From the NCBI RefSeq assembly GCF_001955655.1, contig NZ_MSPW01000004.1, positions 124,001 through 188,000 on the forward strand: a stretch of 64,000 nt of DNA, given 5' to 3'. This DNA comes from Viridibacillus arenosi (lineage in GTDB: Bacteria; Bacillota; Bacilli; Bacillales_A; Planococcaceae). The notes below the pieces were generated by a model. The model did not search any database, was not told where the DNA came from, and saw only the letters and a program-made list of their open reading frames with translations. The position numbers and the translations under genes were made by a program. How positions within the stretch are numbered: the stretch's first letter is position 1; every line of letters starts with the position of its first letter. Shown here piece by piece: positions 29,907 through 38,810 of the stretch.

Positions 29907-30086
29907 TTAGTTCAAATCTAAGGCTTTGGTTAATATATTATTTCCCGAACCTACACGGAGGCGAAGGTTTGCTGTTGTACTCGAAACAGATGGATTCAGA
30001 CGAAGGTAAATTGTTTTTGTTCTACGTCCGCTTTCATCCGCAGTTACATAAAGAAAAAGTCTTATTATAGAATTGGAAAAGATATT
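29907..30086 (-). pseudogene. C-terminal remnant of an unidentified gene
   Basis: The minus strand is open for about 59 codons with no start codon. It ends TADESGRRTKTIYLRLNPS, a short Ser/Thr-rich link and LRLRVGSGN..ILTKALDLN before a stop. The codon pattern is protein-like and more GC-rich than the flanks, and a minus-strand terminator follows 35 bp later. It looks like the beta-rich C-terminus of a larger gene whose 5' part was lost. The family was not recognised. Confidence 0.4.
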
Positions 30087-30122
30087 TTAACTAAAAATTT
30101 ACATTTCACGAAATATAAAATA

Positions 30123-30150
30123 AAATATATATCGTACACGATATATATTT
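30123..30150. promoter_or_regulatory. Long perfect inverted repeat, likely OhrR/MarR operator
   Basis: The arms AAATATATATCGT (30123-30135) and ACGATATATATTT (30138-30150) are perfect reverse complements with a 2-bp spacer. The repeat ends 14 bp before the MarR-type start codon. MarR-family dimers bind such palindromes and repress their own operon, so autoregulation with relief by organic peroxide is likely. Confidence 0.72.
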
Positions 30151-30164
30151 ATGGAGAGAGTAAT

Positions 30165-30626
30165 GTGAATAAATCATTTAAATTAGACAACCAGCTTTGT
30201 TTTGAAGTTTATAAAGCAGCAAATCAATTTACAAAATTATATCGCCAAGTTTTAGAACCTTTTGACTTAACATATCCACAATATTTGGTACTTTTAGCTC
30301 TTTGGGAGAAGGATCAATTATTAGTGAAACAGCTTAGTGAAAAAGTGTGTTTAGGCATAGGGACACTAAATCCGATAATTAATAAGTTAGTTGATAAAGG
30401 ATGGGTGACAAAGGAAATTTCTATTCAAGATAAGCGAGCTATTATTGTGTCGCTTACAGAAAAAGCACAAATACAAGAATCCTTAATAACCGAAGAAATT
30501 CTCAATAAAGTATCGGAATGTGAAACATTAATAGTGCAAGACGGGGTATTGAAATCACGGTTAAACGAATTAAACAAGTTATTAACACAATTAAATGAGA
30601 TGAGGGATAAATGTGAGTATTTATGA
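30165..30626 (+). CDS. OhrR-like MarR-family redox regulator
   Basis: The 153-residue winged-helix protein has the OhrR-type N-terminus with a single sensing Cys in LDNQLCFEVYKA (Cys13) and the conserved Tyr pair region LTYPQYLVLLALWE. The recognition helix is around GIGTLNPIINKLVDKGWV, with a wing at QDKRAIIVSLT. It starts with GTG after GGAGAGAG. It overlaps the glutathione peroxidase gene by 14 bp. OhrR proteins leave DNA when the Cys is oxidised by organic hydroperoxides. The palindrome just upstream fits this control. Confidence 0.86.
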   Translation: MNKSFKLDNQLCFEVYKAANQFTKLYRQVLEPFDLTYPQYLVLLALWEKDQLLVKQLSEKVCLGIGTLNPIINKLVDKGWVTKEISIQDKRAIIVSLTEKAQIQESLITEEILNKVSECETLIVQDGVLKSRLNELNKLLTQLNEMRDKCEYL

Positions 30627-31083
30627 TATTGAAGTGAGATTGGATGATGGGACAAAATATAGCTTGGATCGTTATAAAGAAAAGGTTATGTTAATAGTTA
30701 ATACAGCAACAAAATGCGGATTTAGTCCACAATTTGATGAACTTGAGGCGCTATATAAGAAATATAAAAAAGATGGCTTTGTTGTGTTGGGGTTTCCGTC
30801 TAATCAATTTCATCAAGAAGTAGCATCTGCAGAAGAGGCAGCTGCCAACTGTCGTCTTACGTATGGGGTTACATTTCCAATGCATGAAGTTGTCAATGTA
30901 AATGGTAAGGATGCACACCCAGTATTTCAATATGTTACTTCTCATTCAAAAGGTTTCTTAGGGAAAAGCGTAAAATGGAATTTTACGAAATTTTTAGTGA
31001 ATCAAAATGGAGAAATTGTTCAACGTTTTGGTTCAAAAGATAAGCCGTATAGTTTTGAAAGGGAAATTCTAAAATATTTATAG
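30613..31083 (+). CDS. Glutathione peroxidase-family thiol peroxidase
   Basis: The 156-residue cytoplasmic peroxidase has the peroxidatic Cys (not selenocysteine) in NTATKCGFSPQ, with Gln in GFPSNQF and Trp-Asn in VKWNFTKF completing the catalytic set. Most bacterial members use thioredoxin rather than glutathione. It starts with GTG inside the 3' end of the regulator gene, so it is co-translated with it and should be induced by peroxide. Resembles BsaA of Bacillus. Confidence 0.93.
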   Translation: MSIYDIEVRLDDGTKYSLDRYKEKVMLIVNTATKCGFSPQFDELEALYKKYKKDGFVVLGFPSNQFHQEVASAEEAAANCRLTYGVTFPMHEVVNVNGKDAHPVFQYVTSHSKGFLGKSVKWNFTKFLVNQNGEIVQRFGSKDKPYSFEREILKYL

Positions 31084-31282
31084 AATATAAGATTTACATA
31101 ATTGAACTATTTAGTAGGCAATAGAATCATTAAAAATTTTTAGATATATCGCAGAGTTGGTATGTTGGAACGAGGATAATAAATATATTCAATCAACTTA
31201 GATGGCTTTTTCATAGTTAAATTAAAGTGAAATACATTGAGTAATAATGACATGAATATTCAAATATAAGGGGTTGAATAAT

Positions 31283-32191
31283 ATGAATGTGTTGGAGAAT
31301 CAGGTGACAGACGAACTTGTAGTGAAAGCCATTGAAAATAATTTAGCAATAATACGTTTTGATTTGAATCGAAAAGTGGCATACGTAAATAATCTTTTTG
31401 CACAAACATTAGGTTATAGTGTAGAAGAAATGTACGGGAAGAATCATAAAGAATTTTGCTTTCCATCCTTCGTAAACAGTGTATCCTATGAACGATTTTG
31501 GAGAAGTCTACTATCTGGGAGAAGCTTTCAAGATAAAATTGAACGGATGGATGCAACGGGAAATCGAGTATGGTTAGAAGCTACCTATATGCCTATTTTT
31601 GCTGAAAATAGTAATAAAATAGTAGGTGTATCAAAAATAGCTACTAATATAACAGAGCGTCAGAATATGATTGTGGAAGTAGCCGACGATTTAAAGAGCA
31701 TGTCCAAACAGCTACATAATCGTTCCGAAGCCGGAATAATGAGAAGTCATGAATTGCGTGAGACGATTAATCGTATAGCAAGTGAATCAGAGGAAAATAC
31801 AGTTAATTTAGTGAGTTTACAAAGTCAGGCTGATTCTATTAAAGGGATTGTGAAAACCATTCGTGAAATTGCTTCCCAAACAAATCTATTAGCATTAAAT
31901 GCGGCAATTGAAGCTGCTAGGGCAGGAGTGCATGGTCGAGGTTTTGATGTTGTTGCAAAGGAAGTAAGAAAACTGTCTGAAAAGGTAGCTCATTCAATTT
32001 CCGAAGTGAGGGATAATGTTGAAGGAATTACTTTGGAAATTGAAAAAGTAACAGGAAGTATAAACCGAGTGTCTCAAAGTGTGGAGGAGACGCATGATCA
32101 AATCAATGTAGCAATACAAGACTTTGTAGAAATATCAACTTCTGCTAAAGCATTGGATGGAAAAGCGCATAATTTCACAGAGATTGTTTGA
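31283..32191 (+). CDS. Soluble PAS-containing chemotaxis receptor
   Basis: The 302-residue protein has no membrane helix. It has a PAS domain (about 12-125, ending NITERQ) and a short methyl-accepting signalling domain (about 140-300) whose hairpin tip has the conserved [22 protein letters not shown] stretch that contacts CheA and CheW. The ATG at 31283 has AAGGGG at good spacing; the TTG at 31274 is weaker. It probably senses an internal redox or metabolic cue. Soluble receptors of this kind are known in Bacillus. Confidence 0.88.
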   Translation: MNVLENQVTDELVVKAIENNLAIIRFDLNRKVAYVNNLFAQTLGYSVEEMYGKNHKEFCFPSFVNSVSYERFWRSLLSGRSFQDKIERMDATGNRVWLEATYMPIFAENSNKIVGVSKIATNITERQNMIVEVADDLKSMSKQLHNRSEAGIMRSHELRETINRIASESEENTVNLVSLQSQADSIKGIVKTIREIASQTNLLALNAAIEAARAGVHGRGFDVVAKEVRKLSEKVAHSISEVRDNVEGITLEIEKVTGSINRVSQSVEETHDQINVAIQDFVEISTSAKALDGKAHNFTEIV

Positions 32192-32205
32192 AGAGATAGT
32201 AAAAT

Positions 32206-32254
32206 GAAAAAAACGTTCATGAATGTACGCACCGTACTAAGTGAACGTTTTTTA
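32206..32254 (+). terminator. Terminator after the chemoreceptor gene
   Basis: AAACGTTCA and TGAACGTTTTTT form the outer stem, and GTACG/CCGTAC extends it inside. Confidence 0.88.
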
Positions 32255-32292
32255 GCAATAGTAGGATTTGAATAGAAAGTCGAAATAGAATG

Positions 32293-32324
32293 AAAAAACC
32301 AGTTTCCTTAAAGGAAACTGGTTT
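32293..32324 (-). terminator. Minus-strand terminator downstream of the TnpB-like remnant
   Basis: AAACCAGTTTCC and GGAAACTGGTTT form a perfect 12-bp stem. The T-run TTTTTT is on the minus strand (32298 down to 32293). It could end a short minus-strand transcript coming from the element remnant at 32345-32490. Confidence 0.75.
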
Positions 32325-32344
32325 GATAATTTAATTTTAATAAG

Positions 32345-32490
32345 CCGCGTATGCCGTAATTTTTTAATATTGAAAGTTTTAAACCACCACTCCTCAAAGT
32401 GGGTGTTCGCAGAGGGTTTCATGTTTGTCCGCATTAACAATGGAATGCGGCATGCCAATCCTTCCTCAATTAAAACTCCCTTTTACAGCT
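32345..32490 (-). mobile_element. IS200/IS605-type TnpB 3'-end / right-end remnant (putative)
   Basis: On the minus strand an open stretch reads IEEGLACRIPLLMRTNMKP and continues to HFEEWWFKTFNI. To my recollection this resembles the C-terminal read-through of Bacillales IS605-type TnpB genes. It covers a stem CCACT/AGTGG and ends in TTTCAAT, like the 3' end of the TnpB guide RNA scaffold and the element's right end. The rest of tnpB is missing. If right, sequence from about 32355 down to 32335 (minus) would have been the guide segment. The assignment is from pattern memory. Confidence 0.42.
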
Positions 32491-32647
32491 TAAAGGTTAA
32501 AACTTAATATGATTACGAACAATGCAGCCTGTATTCATATAATACTGCAAAATTGCTGTAACTGCAAGAATGATGATTACATAGTATTTACTTTCTTTTT
32601 CGAGTACACTAAGACTGAAAAATGGAATAATAAAGGGAGGTAAATAG

Positions 32648-33523
32648 ATGAATATTGATCATTTAGAAGCCTTTATGTATGTCGTGCATTTGCAGAGTTT
32701 TCATAAAGCATCGAAGGCGTTATTCTTATCACAGCCTACAGTTACAGCACGGATTAAAACATTGGAACGTGAATTGAATACTGAATTATTTGAAAGGCAA
32801 GGAAGAGGAGTAATACTAACTCAGCAGGGGAAGGATTTTATTCCATATGCTCAGCAAATAATCCAAACATTTAATGATGGAAAACAGCAGATGAAACATC
32901 GGGAGAATCAGCATGAAATTGTAATTGGGGCAAATATAATAACTTCTCAATACTTTATTCCATTTGCTTTGTCTTTTTGGAAAACGCAAAATCCTGAGTT
33001 ACGCTTTAAAATTGTATCTGCTACAAATGATGTGCTGTTAGAAAAGTTGTTGAATAAGCAAATTGATATGGCTTTTATGAAACAGTTAACAAGTGAAGGT
33101 ATTCAACAAGATAGTATGCTTGATAATTCAGTGAGATTGATCGTTAGTCCTGGACATGCTTTATTAGGTAAGAAAATAATCACCGCAAAAGTACTAGCAG
33201 AGGAACCAATGGTGTTTTTTGAGTGTGGTGCTTTTGATTGGAATTTGATTTATAAATTGTTTGAGGTAGAGCAGGTAGAACCTCTTATTGAATTTAAAGT
33301 AGATCATTTAGAAGTAGCAAAATCACTCATTAAAAATAAACATTGTATTGGGTTCTTACCTTATTTATGTGTGAAGGATGAGCTTGCAAGAGGTGAATTA
33401 GTAGAAATAGATACTTCTCATTTGTTGTTGATTAAGCAACATGTCTATTTAACATATTTTCAAAGTGAAGCGGTTGAACTACTACGCAAGGATATAAATC
33501 GCTCTATAAATGCATTTCTATAA
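32648..33523 (+). CDS. LysR-type regulator of the sulfur salvage operon
   Basis: The 291-residue cytoplasmic regulator has an N-terminal LysR helix-turn-helix (about 1-60, with SKALFLSQPTVTARIKTLE) and a periplasmic-binding-like effector domain. GGGAGG precedes the ATG. It lies 170 bp upstream of the monooxygenase/transporter operon on the same strand; in B. subtilis the related YtlI/AscR is divergent from its operon. It probably activates the genes at 33697-41288 in response to an O-acetylserine-type or other sulfur signal. That is inferred from position. Confidence 0.86.
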   Translation: MNIDHLEAFMYVVHLQSFHKASKALFLSQPTVTARIKTLERELNTELFERQGRGVILTQQGKDFIPYAQQIIQTFNDGKQQMKHRENQHEIVIGANIITSQYFIPFALSFWKTQNPELRFKIVSATNDVLLEKLLNKQIDMAFMKQLTSEGIQQDSMLDNSVRLIVSPGHALLGKKIITAKVLAEEPMVFFECGAFDWNLIYKLFEVEQVEPLIEFKVDHLEVAKSLIKNKHCIGFLPYLCVKDELARGELVEIDTSHLLLIKQHVYLTYFQSEAVELLRKDINRSINAFL

Positions 33524-33696
33524 TGGAAAATAGATTGATAGAAATTTTTAATCAATTATTAATTTTTCCTATCATTATTACTCTTGTCAGCTCTATATGA
33601 AAAATGTTAGTATTATCCACAATTAGAAAACGTATAATTCTTATCAGTTAACTTGTGATTAAAAATTATGCGGAATTGAAAATGGGAGGTATTAGT
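33524..33696 (+). promoter_or_regulatory. Region between LysR gene and sulfur operon, with inverted repeat
   Basis: TGATAG (33536-33541) and CTATCA (33569-33574) form the ends of an imperfect AT-rich inverted repeat with inner AATT/AATT pairing. It could be a weak terminator for the LysR gene or a regulator site. The operon promoter should lie between here and 33697. No S-box or T-box is seen, so control is probably by the LysR protein. Confidence 0.35.
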
Positions 33697-35025
33697 ATGG
33701 CTGAAAAACGAGAAATCAAATTCGGTGCGATTATTCATGGTGTTGGTGGTAATATTTCAGGATGGCGTCATCCAAAAGTGTTAACAAATTCAAGTGTAAA
33801 TTTAGATTTTTATACGCAACAAGCACAGAAGGCAGAGAAAGGGAAATTTGATTTAGTATTTATAGCAGATGGTCTATTTATAAATGAGAAATCAATTCCA
33901 CATTTCTTGAATCGTTTTGAGCCGATAACTATTTTGTCAGCGTTAGCTGCGGTTACTTCAAAAATAGGTCTTGTTGGTACAGTCTCGACTTCTTATAGCG
34001 AACCGTTTACTATTGCACGTCAATTTGCTTCACTTGATCATATTAGCAATGGTCGTGCAGGTTGGAATGTCGTAACAACCCCATTAGAGAACACAGCATT
34101 AAATTACAATAAAACTGTTGATGAACATCCTGACCATGCAAAACGTTATCGCATTGCGGAAGAGTATTTAGAGGTTACAACAGGTCTTTGGGATTCTTGG
34201 GATGATGATGCATTTGTTGGGGATAAAGAAAATGATCAATTTTTTGACCCATCTAAGTTACATCAACTTAATCATCAAGGAGAATTCTTCTCTGTACAAG
34301 GACCGTTGAATATAGGTCGCACAAAGCAAGGGCAGCCAGTCATTTTCCAAGCAGGTTCATCAGAAGCAGGAAAACGCTTAGCAGCTAAAGATGCCGATGC
34401 CATTTTTACAATGGTTAAAACTTTGCAGGAAGCACAAGAATTTTACCAGGATGTTAAAGATCAAGTTAAAACCTTTGGTCGCAATCCTGATGAAGTTGTT
34501 ATTTTGCCAGGGATCTCTCCGATTATTGGTGATACTGAAGAGGAAGCAGAAACAAAATATGAGGAATTAGCAAATTTAGTGTCTATTGAACGAGCACTAG
34601 CCTACTTGGGGCGCTACTTTGATCATCACGACTTTTCTCAATATCCACTAGATGAAACATTCCCTGATTTAGGTGATATAGGCGCAAATAGCTTTCGTAG
34701 TCATACAGACCGTATAAAGAAAGAAGCAATAGAGCAAAAATTAACTTTACGTCAAATTGCGTTGCGAGAAGCAACACCACGTACACAATTTATCGGTACA
34801 CCTGAAAAAATTGCGGATTTAGTACAGCTATGGTTTGAGGAGCGCGGAGCAGATGGTTTTATTATAGCAGCTACATTGCCAGACGCATTGAATGATTTTG
34901 TTGATAAAGTTGTACCAATTTTACAACATCGTGGTATTTATCGAGAGGACTATGAAGCTGATACTTTAAGAGGGAATTTAGGATTGCCATTCAAACAAAG
35001 CCGCTATATAAAGCAAACTGTTTAA
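33697..35025 (+). CDS. cmoJ: FMN-dependent monooxygenase, NtaA/SnaA/CmoJ type
   Basis: The 442-residue luciferase-like flavin monooxygenase of the nitrilotriacetate/dibenzothiophene-sulfone family shows AWNVVTTP (as [10 protein letters not shown], about 120), [17 protein letters not shown] (about 213) and the C-terminal [12 protein letters not shown]. It needs reduced FMN supplied by a partner reductase. It is the first gene of an operon matching B. subtilis ytm/ytn, where YtnJ (CmoJ) oxidises N-acetyl-S-alkylcysteine. The ATG at 33697 has GGGAGG; an upstream in-frame TTG does not. The symbol is by operon analogy. Confidence 0.88.
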   Translation: MAEKREIKFGAIIHGVGGNISGWRHPKVLTNSSVNLDFYTQQAQKAEKGKFDLVFIADGLFINEKSIPHFLNRFEPITILSALAAVTSKIGLVGTVSTSYSEPFTIARQFASLDHISNGRAGWNVVTTPLENTALNYNKTVDEHPDHAKRYRIAEEYLEVTTGLWDSWDDDAFVGDKENDQFFDPSKLHQLNHQGEFFSVQGPLNIGRTKQGQPVIFQAGSSEAGKRLAAKDADAIFTMVKTLQEAQEFYQDVKDQVKTFGRNPDEVVILPGISPIIGDTEEEAETKYEELANLVSIERALAYLGRYFDHHDFSQYPLDETFPDLGDIGANSFRSHTDRIKKEAIEQKLTLRQIALREATPRTQFIGTPEKIADLVQLWFEERGADGFIIAATLPDALNDFVDKVVPILQHRGIYREDYEADTLRGNLGLPFKQSRYIKQTV

Positions 35026-35102
35026 AATTTTTAGATTAATACCTAGTTATTCAATTTGAATAGTAATGATTTTTGAATAAAAGTATTGAGAGGAGGTATT
35101 AG

Positions 35103-35855
35103 ATGATTGTTATTAAAGAGTTACGTAAAAGTTTTGGGCATAATGAAGTGCTAAAAGGAATTAATATCGAGGTCGATAAGGGCGAGATTATTTCAATTTT
35201 AGGACCAAGTGGATCTGGAAAGACAACACTTTTAAGGTGTTTAAATTATTTAGAAAGGCCAGATGGCGGCACTATAACACTCGGTGATATTTCTATTAAT
35301 TCTGGTAAGGTAAATAAAAAAGAAATTAATAATTTGCGTAAAAAATCTGCGATGGTTTTTCAAAGCTATAACTTATTTCAACATAAAACAGTACTGCAAA
35401 ATGTAATGGAAGGTTTAATTGTAGTACAAAAAAGAAACGCAAAGGAATCGAAAGAAATCGCATTAGAAGTGCTACAAAAAGTAGGGCTAAAAAATAAAAT
35501 AGATTCCTATCCTAGTCAATTATCAGGAGGACAGCAACAACGTGTAGGAATTGCTAGGGCACTTGCTTTAAATCCCGATGTTATTTTATTTGATGAGCCT
35601 ACATCAGCCTTAGACCCAGAATTAGTCGGAGAGGTTTTAGAAGTAATCGCTAAAATTGCTAAAGAAGGAAAAACAATGATTATCGTGACTCATGAAATGA
35701 ACTTCGCTAGAGAAATATCTGACAGAATTATTTTTATGGATAATGGTGTTGTAGTAGAAGAAGGGACACCAAACAATATATTTGTTGAGCAGAAAGAAGA
35801 ACGTACAAGACAATTCTTAAAAAGGATGACTCCCGAGTTGGATTATTCCATTTAA
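35103..35855 (+). CDS. tcyN: Amino-acid ABC transporter ATPase (TcyN type)
   Basis: The 250-residue ABC ATPase of the polar amino-acid family has Walker [15 protein letters not shown] (about 35), Q-loop MVFQSYNLF, signature [15 protein letters not shown] and Walker [15 protein letters not shown], followed by the switch His (VTHEM). AGGAGG lies before the ATG. It should energise the two permeases and lipoprotein encoded at 37255-39518 for uptake of cystine or S-modified cysteine. Confidence 0.95.
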   Translation: MIVIKELRKSFGHNEVLKGINIEVDKGEIISILGPSGSGKTTLLRCLNYLERPDGGTITLGDISINSGKVNKKEINNLRKKSAMVFQSYNLFQHKTVLQNVMEGLIVVQKRNAKESKEIALEVLQKVGLKNKIDSYPSQLSGGQQQRVGIARALALNPDVILFDEPTSALDPELVGEVLEVIAKIAKEGKTMIIVTHEMNFAREISDRIIFMDNGVVVEEGTPNNIFVEQKEERTRQFLKRMTPELDYSI

Positions 35856-35879
35856 GGAGAAAAGAGGAGAGTTGGAACG

Positions 35880-36896
35880 ATGGCATATAAAATTGGAATA
35901 CTTGATCAAAGTCCAGTCATTGAAGGATCTTCTAATCATGACGTTTTGCAACAGTCAGTAAAACTAGCACAACTTGCAGAAGATTGGGGGTATGAGCGAT
36001 TTTGGGTATCAGAACATCATAATTCAGTTGATGTTGCAGGTTCATCCCCTGAAGTATTGGTATCTTACTTATTAGCTAAAACAAAAAGAATTAGAATTGG
36101 TTCTGGAGGTGTGATGCTTCAACATTATAGTCCATATAAAGTAGCAGAAAACTTTCATGTATTGTCTACTCTAGAACCGGGACGTGTAGATTTAGGGATT
36201 GGCAAAGCACCAGGTGGATTACCTTTATCAACGAAAGCTCTACAATATGGAACTGTTAATAATGGTGAAGATTTTGAGGAACGTTTAATATTCTTACAGC
36301 AATTAATAGATGACAAAATTCCCGCGACGCACCCACTAGCAGGAATTCAAGCTACTCCAATACCACCTAATAAACAGGAATTATATTTGTTAGGTGCTAG
36401 TCCAAACAGTGCAAAATTAGCTAGGGAATTAGGAATAACATTTGTATTTGCACGCTTTATTAATAGTGATGACAGTATTATTGCTGAGGCATCAAAAGTC
36501 TATAAGGAAAATAATACGAATGGAAAATTCATTGTAGCTGTAGCAACAATTGCAGCACCAACTTCACAAGAAGCAAGAATTTTAGCTGAGAACCAAAAGA
36601 TTGTAAAAGTACATTTAGCGAGTGGACGTAGTTTGACTTTAAATTCGTATGAAGCAGCAGACAAATTCGGCCAAGAGTCCGGTCAGGATTATGAGGTGAA
36701 GGAATATGCAGCGAATATAATTGCTGGCACAGCTACTGAAGTGAAGAGTACGCTAGACCAACTGCATCAGTTATACAGTATAGATGAATTTATTTTACAT
36801 ACACCTATACCTAAAAGTGAAGAGCGTTTAAAGTCCTTTGAATTATTAAGTCCAAAATCCTTAGCAACAATGGTACGCAAAGAAGTATCAATATAA
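35880..36896 (+). CDS. cmoO: LLM-class flavin monooxygenase (CmoO/YtmO type)
   Basis: The 338-residue luciferase-like protein of group 1 has the start LDQSPV, WVSEHHN (about 42), IRIGSGGVMLQHYSPYKVAE (about 72) and RVDLGIGKAPGG (about 102). Its size and sequence fit YtmO of B. subtilis, now linked to S-alkylcysteine breakdown. It has an AAGAGGAG site. It needs reduced flavin, as does the CmoJ-type enzyme two genes upstream. Two potential flavin reductases lie at the end of this operon. Confidence 0.9.
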   Translation: MAYKIGILDQSPVIEGSSNHDVLQQSVKLAQLAEDWGYERFWVSEHHNSVDVAGSSPEVLVSYLLAKTKRIRIGSGGVMLQHYSPYKVAENFHVLSTLEPGRVDLGIGKAPGGLPLSTKALQYGTVNNGEDFEERLIFLQQLIDDKIPATHPLAGIQATPIPPNKQELYLLGASPNSAKLARELGITFVFARFINSDDSIIAEASKVYKENNTNGKFIVAVATIAAPTSQEARILAENQKIVKVHLASGRSLTLNSYEAADKFGQESGQDYEVKEYAANIIAGTATEVKSTLDQLHQLYSIDEFILHTPIPKSEERLKSFELLSPKSLATMVRKEVSI

Positions 36897-36935
36897 TAGC
36901 TATAAAAAAAATATTATATTCCGGGGGTAGATAGC

Positions 36936-37205
36936 ATGTCAGAAAATATATCTATTATAATTTGGTCAAAAGAAGGCTGTAGTTATTGTGATGATGTAAA
37001 AAAATATTTAGTTGACAAAGAGTTATCTTATAAAACAGTGGATGTCACTAATAATGATCATTTAAGAGATATTTTAGATGTAAAATACGGTGTACGTCAC
37101 GTACCTGTTGTAGAAATTGGTCAAGGAAATGTATATCGTGGAGTAACGGAAGTAGGAATAGAGCATTTGCAAGAAGCATTAGATGAAGTATTTGTTTTGG
37201 ATTAA
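36936..37205 (+). CDS. cmoI: Glutaredoxin-like protein (YtnI/CmoI type)
   Basis: The 89-residue thioredoxin-fold protein has a CSYC redox motif (residues 15-18), a cis-Pro in RHVPVVEIG and a C-terminal helix, all typical of glutaredoxins. In B. subtilis the equivalent small protein (YtnI) lies in the same operon and takes part in S-alkylcysteine salvage. It may handle the released thiol or sulfenate; the exact step is not known to me. GGGGG lies before the ATG. Confidence 0.9.
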   Translation: MSENISIIIWSKEGCSYCDDVKKYLVDKELSYKTVDVTNNDHLRDILDVKYGVRHVPVVEIGQGNVYRGVTEVGIEHLQEALDEVFVLD

Positions 37206-37254
37206 AACCAAGTAAACAAATAGATATTTAGTTATTTAAGTGGGAGGGAAAATA

Positions 37255-38061
37255 ATGAAGAAACTATGGTTATGGGGTCTTTTATTTGTAATAGCTTTAT
37301 TGAGTGCTTGCTCATCAAAGGCAGAGTCAGTGGATGATAAAGGAAGTTCAACAAAGGTTCAGAAAATCATTGTTGGTACGGGTACTCAGTTTCCAAATAT
37401 CTGTTTTATAAATGATGAAGGAAAGTTGACGGGGTATGATATCGAAATTGTAAAAGCGATAGATGAAAAGCTACCGGAATATGAATTTGAATTTAAGACG
37501 ATGGAGTTTTCAAATTTATTATTAAGCTTAGAAACTGAAAAAATTGACCTTATCGCGCATCAAATGGAAGTGAATAAAGAAAGAGAAGAAAAGTTTTTAT
37601 TCAATAAAGAACCTTATAATGTTTTTCCGTTAAAGGTGACTATTCATCAAGGCAATAATGATATTAAATCAATTAATGATTTAGCAGGGAAAAAAATTAG
37701 TGTTACTCCAACTAGTAATTCAGCCGTTTTCATTGAAGAATACAATAAAAAACATAATTTAGGAGCAAAAATCAATTACGGGACTAACACAACTGATATT
37801 ATCAATCAACTTAAAACAAAACGTATAGATGCTATTATTTCAACACCTTTTGCAGCTGAATTTTATAATGAGCAAGCAGATGCACAGCAAAAAGTAGTTG
37901 GGGAAACATTACTAAATTCTAAAGTGTATTTCTTGCTAAATAAGGATGAAACAACACTTTCAAATAGAGTGGATGAGGCACTTAGAGAATTAAAGAAAGA
38001 GGGAGTTGTTAGCAAATTGAGCGAGAAATGGCTAGGAGCAGATTATTCTGTTGAGTTTTAA
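37255..38061 (+). CDS. Substrate-binding lipoprotein of the cystine-type ABC transporter
   Basis: The 268-residue lipoprotein has the lipobox LLSACSS with Cys at about 18, and an SBP_bac_3 fold: GTGTQFPNICFINDEGKLTGYDIEI, then DLIAHQMEVNKEREEKF and DAIISTPFAAEF. It resembles TcyJ/TcyK of B. subtilis, which has two such proteins where this operon has one. The ATG at 37255 has a GGGAGGG site; the GTG at 37240 overlaps it. It captures the sulfur amino acid outside the membrane. Confidence 0.93.
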   Translation: MKKLWLWGLLFVIALLSACSSKAESVDDKGSSTKVQKIIVGTGTQFPNICFINDEGKLTGYDIEIVKAIDEKLPEYEFEFKTMEFSNLLLSLETEKIDLIAHQMEVNKEREEKFLFNKEPYNVFPLKVTIHQGNNDIKSINDLAGKKISVTPTSNSAVFIEEYNKKHNLGAKINYGTNTTDIINQLKTKRIDAIISTPFAAEFYNEQADAQQKVVGETLLNSKVYFLLNKDETTLSNRVDEALRELKKEGVVSKLSEKWLGADYSVEF

Positions 38062-38087
38062 ATAATAGTTTGGAAGGAAGCGAGTGG

Positions 38088-38792
38088 ATGGGGAAAGTAT
38101 TTGATCCGGCATTAATTATTGAATTTATTCCTACATTAATAAAATACTTGGGTATTACTCTAGAAATTTTAATTTATTCTATAATACTTGGAATTTTAAT
38201 TGGTATAGTTGCGGCTATACCAAAGTTGTTTCATATTCCAATATTAAAGCAATTGATTACTTTATATATATCATTTATTAGAGGTACACCTATACTTATT
38301 CAGTTATTCCTTGTCTACTATGGGCTACCAGCAGTTTTAATGATATGGAATATAGATATTACAAGAATGGATGCACTCTATTTCGTTATTATTACTTATT
38401 CACTAAGCAATGGAGCAATTTTTGCAGAGATATTTCGCAGTGCCATTTCAGCTATCAATTATGGTCAAACGGAAGCAGCTTATTCAATAGGAATGACTCG
38501 TTTTCAAAATTTCTATAGAATTATATTTCCACAAGCAATTAGAATCGCATTTCCTAATATCTCAAATTCTATAATAGGTTCTTTAAAAGATACTTCTTTA
38601 GCTTTTACAATTGGTGTAATGGATATGATGGGGAGGGGCGAGACGTTAATCGCTTCAACTGCACATGCTTTAGAAGTGTATATTTCATTAGCAATTGTTT
38701 ATTACATTGTTGTAGTGATTTTAGAGAAAGCATTTAAAATTTCGGAGAGATATTTAAATCGTTATCAACCAAGTGAAACAGCTACTATTTGA
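38088..38792 (+). CDS. tcyL: ABC transporter permease (TcyL type)
   Basis: The 234-residue membrane protein of the His/Glu/Gln permease family has about five helices, the RGTPILIQLFLVYYGLP motif (about 64) and the EAAYSIGMTRFQNFYRIIFPQA coupling loop that contacts the ATPase. The ATG at 38088 is preferred (GGAAGG upstream); a TTG at 38070 is in frame but lies on that site. It pairs with the next gene to form the channel. Confidence 0.93.
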   Translation: MGKVFDPALIIEFIPTLIKYLGITLEILIYSIILGILIGIVAAIPKLFHIPILKQLITLYISFIRGTPILIQLFLVYYGLPAVLMIWNIDITRMDALYFVIITYSLSNGAIFAEIFRSAISAINYGQTEAAYSIGMTRFQNFYRIIFPQAIRIAFPNISNSIIGSLKDTSLAFTIGVMDMMGRGETLIASTAHALEVYISLAIVYYIVVVILEKAFKISERYLNRYQPSETATI

Positions 38793-38810
38793 GAAGGGGT
38801 GTAAAGTAAT

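Noticed and set aside
32480-32640. Minus-strand open frame ending near 32500 with a hydrophobic stretch (YYVIIILAVTAILQYY)
   Set aside because: It has no start codon and overlaps the promoter region of the LysR gene; too little to call a gene.
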